Assembly (NCBI RefSeq): GCF_001659605.2
Contig: NC_035176.2
Span: 21,577,890 to 21,641,889, forward strand
Direction of reading: 5' to 3'
DNA length: 64,000 nucleotides
Source: Manihot esculenta
Taxonomy: Eukaryota > Streptophyta > Magnoliopsida > Malpighiales > Euphorbiaceae
The translations under genes and the position numbers were made by a program. How positions within the stretch are numbered: the stretch's first letter is position 1; the number at the start of each line of letters is the position of its first letter. The notes beneath the pieces are model-generated. The model was not told the origin of the DNA and did no database searches. It was given only the letters and a program-made list of their open reading frames with translations. Positions 1 to 10,892 of this stretch are shown here, piece by piece.

Positions 1-738
1 ACCATCCAGACCATAGAAGATATGCTTCGAATGTGTGTGCTAGATTTTGGCGGATCTTGGAGGCAACATCTACCCTTAGTGGAGTTTGCTTACAACAATA
101 GTCATCATGCTAGCATAGGGATGGCCCCATATGAAGCTCTGTATGGGAGGAAGTGCAGGTCACCAGTTTGTTGGGAAGAGGTTGGAGAAGGGTCCCTAGC
201 AGGGCCTGAGTTAGTAGAGATCACGAACAGGGTGGTGCCCATCATCAGAGAGAGGCTCAAGACTGCTGTTAGTCGGCAGAAGAGCTATGCAGACATTCGC
301 AGGAAGCACATAGAGTTTGAGGAGGGGGATCTGGTCTTGTTGAAGGTGTCTCCAATGAAAGGGGTGGTTCGTTTTGGGAGGAAAGGTAAACTGGCTCCGC
401 GGTACATTGGACCTTTTGAGATTTTGCAGAAGGTCGGAAATGTGTCGTATAAGCTTGATTTGCCTAGGTCTATGGAAAGAATCCATCCAGTCTTCCATGT
501 TTCGATGCTAAGAAAGTTTGTGTCAGATCCGAATAAGGTTCTCAGCGAACCAGATGTGGAGATCCTAGGTGATCTCACGTATGTAGAACAACCAGTGCGG
601 ATCATTGACACCCAGATCAGAAAGCTAAGGAACAAGGAGATCCCGATGGTGAAAGTCCTCTGGAACCACCATAATATCGAAGAGTGCACCTGGGAGACAA
701 GGGAGTCTATGCTCCGACAGTACCCCCATCTCTTTTGA
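1..738 (+). CDS. Integrase C-terminus and chromodomain of a Ty3/gypsy chromovirus (element C), 5' truncated by the window
   Basis: The frame is open from base 1, which lies just after the catalytic Glu region of the integrase core, to a TGA at 736-738, giving 245 residues. The order is the end of the IN core (EDMLRMCVLDFGGSW), the GPY/F module (RYIGPFEILQKVGNVSYKLDLP region, about residues 136-157) and a C-terminal chromodomain (KVLWNHHNIEECTWE) ending QYPHLF. This is the normal C-terminus of Tekay/Del-type chromoviruses, where the chromodomain tethers the integration complex to heterochromatin. The same stretch is present in element A at 35623-36300 on the other strand. No stop or frameshift is visible in this part. 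The family assignment is firm; whether the whole element is intact cannot be seen. Confidence 0.93.
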   Translation, partial: TIQTIEDMLRMCVLDFGGSWRQHLPLVEFAYNNSHHASIGMAPYEALYGRKCRSPVCWEEVGEGSLAGPELVEITNRVVPIIRERLKTAVSRQKSYADIRRKHIEFEEGDLVLLKVSPMKGVVRFGRKGKLAPRYIGPFEILQKVGNVSYKLDLPRSMERIHPVFHVSMLRKFVSDPNKVLSEPDVEILGDLTYVEQPVRIIDTQIRKLRNKEIPMVKVLWNHHNIEECTWETRESMLRQYPHLF

Positions 739-832
739 GGTTAGTTCGAGTTTCTTTTGTTCTTTATGTGCTTTATGTTATGTTTTTCCTCTGTTTTGAG
801 TTAGAGAGGAACATTCGGGGACGAATGTTCTT

Positions 833-845
833 AAGGGGGGGAGAA
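833..845 (+). promoter_or_regulatory. Polypurine tract of element C
   Basis: A G-rich purine run lies directly against the TG that opens the 3' LTR at 846. This is the plus-strand priming site of LTR retrotransposons. About 95 bp of 3' untranslated sequence separate it from the pol stop. Confidence 0.85.
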
Positions 846-1051
846 TGTAATACCCGGCTAGACCCCGGTATCGGAATTCCTACGTTCCGGCGGATTTTCC
901 GTTGGAAGTCGGGATTCGAGGATGTCGGAGCTTGCCCTAAGGGTATAAGAAAGGTTTTTAAGATGTTTTTAAGTGTTTTTATCATGTTTGCATGTTTTGA
1001 GTTAAGAAAATTGAGTTTTGAAATGAAAAGGCCAAGGGGACAAAAGCCAGG

Positions 1052-1912
1052 TTCGGCCGCCGAAGGTGAAGTTCGGCCGCCGAAAGTTGCATGGTTTCGC
1101 ATGCACGTTAGGCCGCCGAAGGAAGGGTCGGTTGGCCACTACAAAAGCCCCTTTTGCCCGAGATTTGAGTGTTAAACACTCTGTTTTGGGTCAAAGGTAG
1201 GTTTAAGCTCTCCTTGGTGTGATTTCTCATGTTTTCCTCAAATCTTGCATGTTTTAACTTGATTTGAGCTTTGTTTTAGAGATTTGAGCAAAAGGAAGCA
1301 AAGTTGAGCACTTGGAGAGTTTGAGTGAGTTTTTCCCCATCTCCAAGCTTGGATCATCAATCCTCTAGTTCTGCAAGAGGTAAGCATGGATCCTCACCTC
1401 CCCTTATGTTTAAAGCAAGTTTTAGAAGTTTTGGAGAGGTTTATGGCATGTTTTGGGGTATAAGCATGAGTTTGAGCATATGTTGCTCATATGCGTTTTG
1501 TTGTGGTTTTTGGGGCTTGAACTAGTTTTTAGGCCTCTATATGCATGAGTTATGTTATATGTTAGTTGAGAAGTGTTGGTATGCATGTTATGGGTGTTTG
1601 CTAGGAGTTTGGAGGCTGAGAGCATGAGTTGGGCTCGGATTCTACCTTTCTGGAGAATCCAGGTTCGGCCGCCGAAGCAAGGTTCGGCCGCCGAACCCCT
1701 TGTGGAGGCAGTTTCGGCTGCCAAACCTTGCCCCCGAAAGCTAGGCTTTTGGGTGAGAAAGAGACTTTCGGCCGCCGAAAGAGGAAGTTCGGCCGCCGAA
1801 AGTGCATGAGTTTCGTCTCTGGACGAGACTTTCGGCCGCCGAAGGTGCCGCCGAACATGCATGAGTTTCGTCTCTGGAGGGAGGTTTCGGCCGCCGAACC
1901 AGCCGCCGAAAG
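1052..1912 (+). repeat. Dispersed TTCGGCCGCCGAA hairpin / GCC-box clusters in LTR C
   Basis: Near-perfect copies start at 1052, 1072, 1108, 1664, 1683, 1767, 1788, 1831 and 1886, with weaker ones at about 1712, 1844 and 1901. Each can fold as TTCGG-CCG-CCGAA, and each contains GCCGCC, the core of the ERF-binding GCC box. Upstream copies sit just before the TATA-like box; downstream copies lie in the transcribed part of the LTR. The small reading frames through this region are translations of the repeat and are not genes. Confidence 0.85.
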
Positions 1913-2237
1913 TGCCCAGTCCAGCCTTCTTTTGCCCATTTTTCCATGCATGCCTATGATGTTTTAGAGGGGTTTTGGGGAGATAGTAAGAGTTATGTTT
2001 AAGTAAGTTTGGTCCTCATTTGAGTCCACCTGTGTAGGTACGGACCCGAGAGACCAAGGAGGCCCATAGAGTTAGAGTTACAGAGACTGCTCAGCAGTTG
2101 ACAGAGGTGAGTGGAACAGATGTTTATGTAGGATGCTTTGCATTAGTATTCACCAAGTTGATGCATTGCATTATTACTTGTATATGTGGATTGGACCGAG
2201 GCGATCTCAATAGCCCATAAGTCTGTCATTATTGTAT

Positions 2238-2362
2238 GACCTGTGTGAGCTCCTTTGGGGCCGGGCATTTACCTTGGATGAGTCCTGTGTGAGCCCTTAT
2301 AGGGTCGGGCACCATGAGTAGTTAGTGAAAGACCTGTGTGAGCTCCTTTGGGGGCCGGGCAC
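2238..2362 (+). repeat. Three-copy GC-rich tandem repeat in LTR C
   Basis: A unit of the form tgtgtgagctcctttgggg-ccgggca occurs three times, at about 2241, 2287 and 2335, separated by short spacers. The LTRs of A and B carry a different three-copy repeat at the matching position. Confidence 0.75.
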
Positions 2363-3077
2363 TGACAGAGGGAGTTTTGGGATCATGTCCAATCCGAGAT
2401 GTGAAATGTTTGTGCAGTGATCGCATCATATGATAGCATGTTTTAAATGTGATTTTTTATAGATTCCACTCACTGGGCTTTAGCAGCTCATCCCTCTCCC
2501 TAACCCCATTTTACAGGGCCTCAGAGAAGAGAAAGAGAAAGAGATAGCAAGGGTAAAAGGCATATGTAATAGTATAGAGTAGTGGACATGATAATGATGT
2601 ACAGTACAGAGTTTATGTAATGTATAGAAATGATGTAATAGTAAGTTATGTACTGAGTTATAGAATTGTGCTTGGCCCTAGTGTATGTTTATCCCTTTGC
2701 ACATGATCATTTTATGTTTATGTTTTATGAGTGAGATAATGTTGTTATGAGAGCTAGGCTTGGTGCATGGTAGTATTTCTATCTCTGTAGTTACTGTATG
2801 GTACCATAGCAGGTATCACTCTTCGAGTGCATACAGACAGAGCATGCATAGCCCAGGCTTAGTTGATGAGAAAAGTTTCAGTTATACAGAAAGAAAAGAT
2901 AGTCAAGCAAAGAAAAAAAAAAAAACAAAGAGTAAGTAACAGTGTTAAGCTTCAGTATGATCATGTATGGGATTTAGCAGGTACTCAGAGTTGACAGTAG
3001 GCTTACTACGGGTCCCGGCGGCCTTAAGCCGATCTGGATCCTAGTGCCGGTGATGGTCCGGTAAGCGGGCTGTTACA

Positions 3078-3532
3078 ACAATAGGGAGAGGACATCATGC
3101 AACAATTGAATAAGACCTATACGTTAAGAGAGAGAATTAGCAAAAATACCACTTGTTGGAGCAAGATGAAATCAATAGAGACACAACATGACATAACGAC
3201 TAGATCGGATATAAAAACTTAAGAACAATTTTATTACCTTCCTGATATGCCATAAGGTAGGTGTAACTAGTGATGCGGATCCAATAGGGTAAATTTCTAA
3301 CAATAGTGTGGAGCAAACTTATATCATTCAAATGGATCTAAAAGGAGTTCAAAATCATATTCATATGATCCATATATATTTGGGGCGTGCTTCAACTCAT
3401 ATGGAGCAGATTTGGTGCAACACTTGCAATCATAATTTTAGGAAGCCTAATCAATCCTATGGGCTAAAGCTACACAAAGGGAAGCCTAAAGTGAAGATCA
3501 AAAAAGGTTTTTGTGAAGATTCGATTTTGTCA
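3078..3532. other. Unassigned sequence between LTR C and an LTR-like remnant
   Basis: It contains one short open frame (3308-3535, 75 codons, lysine-rich C-terminus) that I do not recognise. Its stop overlaps the start of the following LTR-like sequence, so it may be the 3' coding end of a chromovirus whose body is lost. Nothing else is identifiable. Confidence 0.4.
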
Positions 3533-4074
3533 TGATGGGCTTACTATGTTTTATTATTTAAACACTTGCTTTATTTTAACTTTGTTTGGGCTTGTACCAT
3601 ATTTTATCTTTTAAGTTTTAGAGTGTTAGGTCATGTCTTGGGCTTATATTTTAATACTTATGAGTTTGATATGTTATTTTAGTGTGTGACTGGGCTTAGG
3701 CCTTATGTGTGATTTGGCCAAGCCTAAGAAGCGTATCTTAGGGTTTTATTTGTTTTCTCATTACTATATAAGGATAAGAAACACTTGTAAGAGACAGTTT
3801 TGAATCTAAATTTTTAGAATTATTTTTCATACCTTTCACATGTATTGCTTTGAGGAGAGTGAGGATTTTCTTTCATCAATTGCACCAAGAATCTTGGCTA
3901 ACTTATCAACTATTTATTGTGGTGTTTTTTGGATTCTCATCTAAATCCTTTGATTATTGGTGTTTTAGTTTCTCTAAGTGTGGGGTGCCATAGGAGGTGA
4001 GTTTATCAAATCTTTGGATTTCATATCTACTTGTGTGTGTGGGTTTGAGACTTGTGCCATAGGATTCCACGTCA
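3533..4074 (+). mobile_element. LTR-like remnant (TGATGGGC...CCACGTCA)
   Basis: The stretch has the plan of a short plant LTR: TG start, TATA-like actatataagg near 3763, a pyrimidine-rich leader and a CA end. The text just after 4074 resembles a decayed initiator tRNA-Met PBS. No matching target duplication was found, so boundaries are tentative. It could be the 5' LTR of a truncated element or a solo LTR. Confidence 0.4.
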
Positions 4075-4149
4075 GTTAGGATTAGTAACGGAAGGCTTTT
4101 GTGTCCATATGAAACATTTCTATTAAGATTTCTCACCATATTGTGAAAC

Positions 4150-7100
4150 TGAAAAAGCTTATAGGATCAGATTTATAACCACAAGGACCAATGAGACAAA
4201 CTACACAAGTATGTGGCTACCAAAAAAATATATGCTCTAAGATTTCAGACAAAGACTGACAAATGGAGCACCTAGGATCATGCTAGGCACCTCGTTGAAG
4301 TAAATTAACAAAGACTGATAGTCCATTATGAAATATTTGCTAAAGGAAAATTTGCAATTTTAAAGGGACCTAAAGAGATTATATGCCCTTCCACATACCT
4401 GGGTGTATACTAGATGAAGAAAAGGGTGTAAATATCATACGTTGAGTAGATAAGTTGTATATAATTTGCCTATAGTTAGACCATATATTGTATTGACAAT
4501 TACGTACATAGCACTAAATAAGAGAATCTAGTATATTGACAGAGTATTACTGGGATAAAGAGAATAGCCATAGCTTATTGGTAATTGGATAACCACTTCA
4601 CCACCTAATGATTCCAATCCAACATACTATGATCAATTAAATTTGCTACCCTATCAATTTCAACTAAACGAGTTATAGGACTAGGAAATCTGAAGTTGTC
4701 AAACCTGGCACTCATGGAACCGACCAAATAGAAGTACTTTGACCATCCCCTATATTGATCCTAGCACCCATTTGAAGAACACTTCTACTAGCCAACACAC
4801 TTGCCAAATCCCCGAGTTGCAATGCCTTTAGTTGGCTTGTTAGAAAGAAGATCATAGAAAATACAAACCTTTCAAAACTCTTACCCATAAGTGGGATGGA
4901 TAATGGAGAGCCTCTGATGTTGCTTTACTAAATATGAAAGGTTGAAATTTTTAAAATCTTTGAATCCTAAACGACCCCAAAACTTTATTTGAAAGTATTT
5001 ATGCCAATTAACCCAATCTATTTCCCTAACTTCCTTATCCCCACCTTACCAAAAATTTGACAGTAGACTATTGAATTTTGCTGAAAATTGCTTGGTATAC
5101 TGAAAAATAACCATAGAGTAAGTGAAAATAGTAAATAAAATTAATCTAACTATTGTAGCTCGACCTTATTAGTGTATTTGCCCTAGACCATTATCTTGGA
5201 CCTTTTTGTATGTCATTTTGGTTCTTAATAAAAGAGGTTTTATTATCATTATTATCTGTTTGCATGTTACATAATAATGATTAATATCCCTGATTACTTA
5301 TTATTATGTTGATAATAATAAAATATAACTAGTATGAATATTGATTGATAATCATGAGATGATTATGTATATGTTGAAATAATTCAATAATCATAAATAC
5401 TTGTTAGAGAACAAAGTATTAGATGGACCCGCATTCAGATCACTACATGGGTTATTATCATAAGTGAATCTCAAAGTAATTATGTCTTAATTCTTTGACT
5501 TGAGATTGTCATAGTTTCTAACATAAGGACTATTATGTTTTAACGTAACCAAACATTGTCTTTAATCGGATAATCATAAAGGTTATGATTGAGCATAATA
5601 GAAATTATGTAAAGGATATTGAACAATCAAGATAGAATTTGTCCCTCTCTTTGAAAGAGAGAACTTTTGGGCCCCTCGATAAGTGAGACTGAGAAATGCA
5701 TGGCCGTACTCAAATGAATTGATAGTGTGATCAATATCATTTGAATTTATCAGTCTACTTAGAGATATAGAAATCATAAGTTTGAACATTATAAATTCGA
5801 CATTGACCATGACTTATGTTCAAACTAGATATCGTGTGACAAAGGGATTAATACATGTTCTATTTATTAGGCTTTATCGGACTATCGATCCTCATATTAG
5901 TTAAATAGTCATAATATCTTGCTAGAGGCCGCTTATGATTTATGGGTCTTGTGGGACTGGGCCTATTGCCAATTAATATGAGTCTATTGGGTCACACACA
6001 AAAGAACATTGTTGATATGTTATGCCATATTAATGGGCTAAAAGCCCATTAGTGTAATTAATAATAATAAAGATATTATTATTAATATTAATTATTATTA
6101 TAAGATAATAATATTTAAAAATATCTGCAGTCTATCTGTAACTGTTACAGATAAAAAATTCTTTAGTTTTCCTTATCAAAGTAAACTATCACATAAAATA
6201 TTTGAGTATCTGCGAGATTGTGATAGTTGGTTATGAACAAAACTCTTTTATAAAAAGTAGTGTGGGAAAACAAAAAGACTTAAAACGTATAAAAACTCCT
6301 GCATTTTGTGGGAGTAACATTTTTGGATAAATCGTTTGGAGTTGCAGATTTAGGAGCACATAGTTTATCCATCTTGAGAGAGCTAGCACTCTAGAAGGAT
6401 AAAAGACATTCGTGTGGATACCATTGAAGGCATTCTTTTCAAAAGCAGCACCATCAGTCTAGAATAGTATCTCCTCGTCGAGTCTAATAGGTTAGTCTCT
6501 TATCATTCTTTTCGAAATAAATGAAACACTTGGATCCTGTGAAGGAGACCAGAGATTTTATTTTTTCGCTACGTGTTTTTAGGTTGCAGTAATCTCCAAG
6601 TTTCCTAACAAACCTGTCTATGACAAAAGTTTCTATTTCCAAGCTGTAGTTTTTTTAGAGGAATCTATCCTCTCTAACCACTAATGTTTGCTATCTAGAA
6701 CACCTAAGAGTATCAATAGACCCAAATAGCGATCTGAAAGTAATAATTATTGCATGTTAAACTTATAAAGAAGCTTATGTTTAAGACCGAGAGGTGAATG
6801 TTTGCTAAACAAAATATTGCACTTTTGGAAATTAATTGACGGACTTAAAACCATAATATAGGACTAAATTATATATAACAAATTATATGCTTCCTATCTT
6901 GTCACACAAGCAAACAATAGAGTATCATCTGCAAATAAAATATTAATAATTGTTAAGCACATTGAGTTACCTTGACCCTAAATGAGATCCTAGGTCTAAG
7001 CATCCAATTGTAAGTAAGAAAGCACTTGAGAAACAAATAAAAAAAAAAAGATAAGAAGAAAGAGGATCCCCTTGCCTAACAAACAGAAAATATAATGAAT

Positions 7101-7150
7101 GGGATCATATAGCTTGTGAAAGAGGGACAAGGTTAATTAAAGGAGAAAGA
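4150..7150 (-). pseudogene. Decayed L1-type LINE ORF2 (reverse transcriptase to zf-RVT), split by a solo LTR
   Basis: Reading the minus strand from about 7150, I see an RQGDPLSSYLF block, then the RT catalytic motif FADDTLLFA (about 6915-6940), then a KYLGLP-type block, in pieces with stops and shifts. After the solo LTR at 5167-6610, it continues with the post-RT region (ALLSNFW-, then WGRLGFKDFKNFNLSYL) and a degraded cysteine-rich zf-RVT region near 4200-4300. This order is that of plant L1 ORF2. Endonuclease and ORF1 were not found. The protein is not translatable. Joining 6615 to 5167 restores collinearity, so the LTR came later. Confidence 0.75.
5167..6610 (+). mobile_element. Solo LTR (copia-like) inside the LINE
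   Basis: The 1444-bp segment starts TATTAG (probably TGTTAG with a G-to-A change) and ends CTAACA, giving a 6-bp terminal inverted repeat. It is flanked by gacct (5162-5166) and aacct (6611-6615), a 4/5 match for a target duplication. A tataaaa box is near 6289. It splits LINE coding sequence at one codon neighbourhood. No internal domain or second LTR is present. Confidence 0.65.
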
Positions 7151-8258
7151 ATAGCTGAAATACATGAGGGGAAAAATGAAGGTATCAGTATGTGGCAAGA
7201 GTTGGTAGGATTTATCTAGCAGAGTATTGATTGAACATACAGGGAAAATCAAAAGCGAATTCATAAAATATGTTTCTATGTTTGTTGCAGTTATCAGTGA
7301 AGGAAGGTCAAACTCAATTTTAATGCATGTGGTCCTGATGAGGAAGGCCACCTTTTCATGTGAAATTTTGACATTCAATAATTAGAGAGAGCAATCTTAA
7401 AGCATTTTTATTTTAAGAAATAGTATTTTGAGGACTTATTTGCTCACCTCTCTTGCTACTGCCAATACTAGTTTAGAGTGTTGTATTATTTTCATCTTGT
7501 TATCACACCATAGTCAAGGACCATGAGACTTTAGGGTACGTGAGTGTGGATTAGGAATAAGCGACATGCAAGTGGAGCACATTCTTTTTTGAAAAATGTA
7601 AGTTGCATCTATCATGGACATAAGGCAAATTATACCAGAGGGCTAGTCCAACCCAAAAGCCCAAGAGAACAAATCAAATCAACCACAACCCAACCCAAAT
7701 CCATATCTAGACCCAAAATCAAGCTACAACCCATAATACACTACCCAAAAGCCAACTCAAAATCCATCCACCGACCAAATCGACCCAACACCTAATAGCA
7801 TAGAACTACCGCTGGAGAAGAGACAACACCAAACAGGAACAATCAACCAATCAAGCGACCAAAATCCAAATTCAGCACCACAATCTTTAAACAAAGAAGC
7901 AGAAACTAAGCCTAAATTTGCATGCAACAACATAGAGAAAACTCAAGAGACATGATTGGAAAAAATGGCTCTGAAAGAAGAACAATCACAAAGGGAGGAG
8001 GCACAACAAACTCAGCCTGTCATTGGCCTAGGGGAGTGTTACTCACTGGACGTAGCAGTGCAGTCCTGAGAAGCAAATGCCACACAATAGAGATCCTCCT
8101 GCGATCATCAAAATAGTACTACTAACCCTCACGACGGTAACAAGTTCAAAAATACACCCTTATTATGGAACAATAGGAAATTTTAAAAGGAAAAATAGAA
8201 AAGAAGCAAACCAAAACACAACCACTGCCCTCAACGAAGGAGAACTAAGGACGGTGTT
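7151..8258. other. Unassigned sequence before element E
   Basis: There is no recognisable domain. Short open frames (7544-7795, 8077-8292) are asparagine/proline/lysine-rich and look like chance translations of a purine-rich stretch. The DNA resumes across E and D at 14947-15001 and 21091, so 8258 and 21091 were once close neighbours. Confidence 0.5.
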
Positions 8259-9637
8259 TGACTGTGCGGTTGTCGAAGTCGGTAAAAAATAACCTTTTTG
8301 GTTATCCATAATTTTACAACTGTAGATAGTGGTAAAAGGATCGAATCCACAGGGAATTGATACTTACCTATTTTCTTTATCAAGACCAAGTAAATAAACT
8401 GAAAGTAAAATAAAATGGGGGTTTTGAGATCGATGAATTAAACTAATACTGAAAGCAATAAAGTAAAGCAAATAATAAAGTAAAGAAGATTCAAATATGA
8501 GAAAGGCCTAGTTGAAGCTTCGGATCCACTTCAATTGTTGGGATTAATCATTGACACTTAGGTTCCTTTGTTTGATTCAATAAATTAGTTATGGAGGTGG
8601 AAGACACTTCTCACCACCATATCCCTCCTTAATCATAAATTAACTAGGAACCGTTCTCTAATTAATCACTAATCAACAAGTTGCCAAGGAACGTCATTGG
8701 AGCTTTTAGCATCAATCAACTGTTAATTGCATTAAGAAATAGAGAGACCTAATTCTAGCTACCCAAACGCATGGTGATATTGATAGGTTATGCAATCTCC
8801 TTGATTTTTACACCAAGAGTTACTTGTGTTTGAATAATCCAAGCAATTACGGACTTAAAACTATCCAAACAAACAAATCATTACTTTGCAATCAAGAATC
8901 AATGGGCTCTATTGATCCAAACAACAAAGCAACAATGGAATTAAACATGAAATTGCATAAATATTAATAAACAAAAGATAAACAATATATGTCCAGATCT
9001 CCCAATCCATAAACAACTTGAAGTTTCACCTAATCTTCAACTAGAAAAAGAGGTTTCAGCCACTCATGGCTGAAACAAAACACAAAAATAAAAGAAAGAG
9101 AAGAGGAAGAGGAACTGATCGGCAGCTTGGAGAGGGAGGCGTGCGGCTCTTCAATCCGAAAGGTGTCCAAGCCTTCTCTTGTTTGATTGTGATCCTTTTA
9201 TAGGTGAAAGTGTTGCCCTAGATTTCCTTGTTGAGATGGAGTTCTCTTTTGAATTTTAAATTTTGAATTCTTGGGAGGCAAGTGTGTCTTCTTGAGATTT
9301 GGCTTCCTAAATAGGCGAATTGAGTGCTAAGGTGTCTTCACATTTTTAATAAGGGAAAGACTTCTTGAAGATTTGAAATTTGAATTTTCCACTACTCTAC
9401 TGTCTTACTTTCCTTATTTATCTTCACTTTAGCTGCAACTTGGCTTGGGTAAACAGCTTGGGCAAACCATGCTTGTTCTCCTTTATCCTCTTTTAGACAG
9501 TTTTAAGAGCATTTTCACCAAATTACCTCTTTACACCGTTTTCTGCAAAATAAGATCAAAACCACAAAATTAGACAGAAAATGTGTAAATTAACATTAAT
9601 AACAACATGATAAATGGGTCTAAATTTGGTCTTATCA
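8259..9637 (-). repeat. 3' LTR of element E
   Basis: On the minus strand it begins TGATAAGACC beside the PPT and ends in the block with CGACAACCGCACAGTCA. A ctataaaagg TATA box lies at about 9194-9203. It is the same family as the LTRs of D and the solo LTRs F and G. Confidence 0.88.
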
Positions 9638-9673
9638 AATACTCCCACACCTAGTCCTTTGCTTGTCCTCAAG
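9638..9673 (-). promoter_or_regulatory. Terminal polypurine tract module of element E
   Basis: The minus strand reads ttgaggacaagc...aggtgtgggagtatt immediately before the LTR start, the usual position for plus-strand priming. Confidence 0.8.
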
Positions 9674-10892
9674 CAAATAAACTTAGTCAAACAAGCTCTC
9701 TTTGCTACTTGATCCTTTATTTCCACTTAAGCTCTTACCCCAGACCCCTACTTTGAAGCATTGCAGTGAAGAGTGTATGCACCAAGGTTACTCTCCTTCT
9801 TTCCTTGTCTCCTTTTACCTACCATGGCTACTAGTTATTTTCCTCATTAGAGAGATTATACATGCACATATTCTTGTTCAGTTTAGACTTTTCCTAGCTC
9901 TCAAAGTGATTTGCCTTTACTTGAAGCACTTTATTCAGCTTTTTGCACTTTATTCTTGCTTGAAAAAGTCACCAACCTTTTGACGTGAAGGTACATATTT
10001 GTGATACCCACCCCCAGTTACTCAGTTGGTCACCTGTCCAAGTGGCTACTAGCTCTGTTCATAGTCTTTGGCTATTGGAACAGTTTTTATTTTGTGCTTT
10101 TGAGGTCTTTACCTTTGCTGCATTTCTTTTTCTCAATGAATTGGGCAAATCAACACCAATTGCTAAAATAAGTCATATTTTTCCACACATCTTTCATTTT
10201 ATTATTCTCTCTAATGAGTAATGAAATATATTTTTCACCATGGCAAGCTCAAAGATCCAATTCAAAAGGAAATTCCCAAGAATGAATACAACTCACTGCA
10301 ATTGATTCAACTTAGGTTTAAAGAGTCATCACATCAATGGGGTCATGGAAAGAAAGCTCATTCAACATAGCCTATATGTTTGAGTAAAGCATACCAAAAT
10401 GAAAAAAAAAAACAGTGGCTACATGTGTGTGCATTAAAGGCAAAAATAACAAAAATGAAAAAAAATTCACCTAATGTATGCTAACTAAAAATTAAAGCTA
10501 AAATGGACTTAAAAATTCAGAGATATGCACCCCCACACCTAATTCATGCATTGTCCTCAATGTATTGGAAATATTAAAGTTCAAAGGAAACTGAGTACTC
10601 CCCTGGTGTGGTTGTTTAGTGCGAAACACTAAGCAAGCTGAGAGGGATGATGCAGTGAAACTTTTTCCACTACTTGCACTGTGAACCCTTCATAGTATGG
10701 TTTCAGGTGTGGTTCATCTCAAACATAGTGTTTTGCACTCTTCTTTATTTTGTTTGCATACCATGGTTCATCAGTTTGGGCATGGAAGATATGTTCATAG
10801 AAGTCATTCTCACTTTCTACACATTCTGGAAGTTGCCGCATGGAGAGCTTCTGTTTGGGCAGGCAAGATTCTACTTGTGTCAACTGCATGAC
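9674..10892 (-). other. Conserved 3' non-coding region of element E
   Basis: There is no coding frame on the element strand. Open frames on the plus strand (9702-9983, 10674-10937) have no recognisable domain. Much of the region is collinear with 18330-19330 of D on the opposite strand, including blocks around the internal PPT copy, which marks it as family-specific sequence kept while pol was lost. Confidence 0.7.
10528..10560 (-). repeat. Internal duplicate of the PPT module in element E
   Basis: The minus strand carries ttgaggacaatgca followed by aggtgtgggggtgc, nearly the same module as at 9638-9673 but about 0.88 kb inside the element. D has the same duplicate at the matching place. Confidence 0.75.

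Larger units (their letters stand above)
846..3077 (+). mobile_element. 3' LTR of chromovirus element C
   Basis: The LTR opens TGTAATACCCGG and closes CGGGCTGTTACA, about 2.23 kb. It follows the PPT directly and is related in sequence and layout to the LTRs of A and B further right. A weak TATA-like box (ctacaaaag) is near 1139-1149, downstream of three copies of the TTCGGCCGCCGAA-type motif. A second, denser cluster of the motif lies at 1664-1912, and a short tandem repeat at 2238-2362. The 5 bases after it (acaat) should be the target duplication, but the left partner is outside the window. Confidence 0.9.

Noticed and set aside
1664..1912. Regularly repeated GC-rich words that could suggest a CRISPR array
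   Set aside because: Spacing is irregular, the repeat is 13 bp and lies in a plant LTR; there are no cas genes and the organism is a plant.
1422..1967. Overlapping open frames of 66-146 codons on both strands in LTR C, and similar ones at 25854-26286 and 41976-42349
   Set aside because: They are translations of the TTCGGCCGCCGAA repeats (RPPK, SAAE and GRRK words on all frames) inside LTRs, with no domain.
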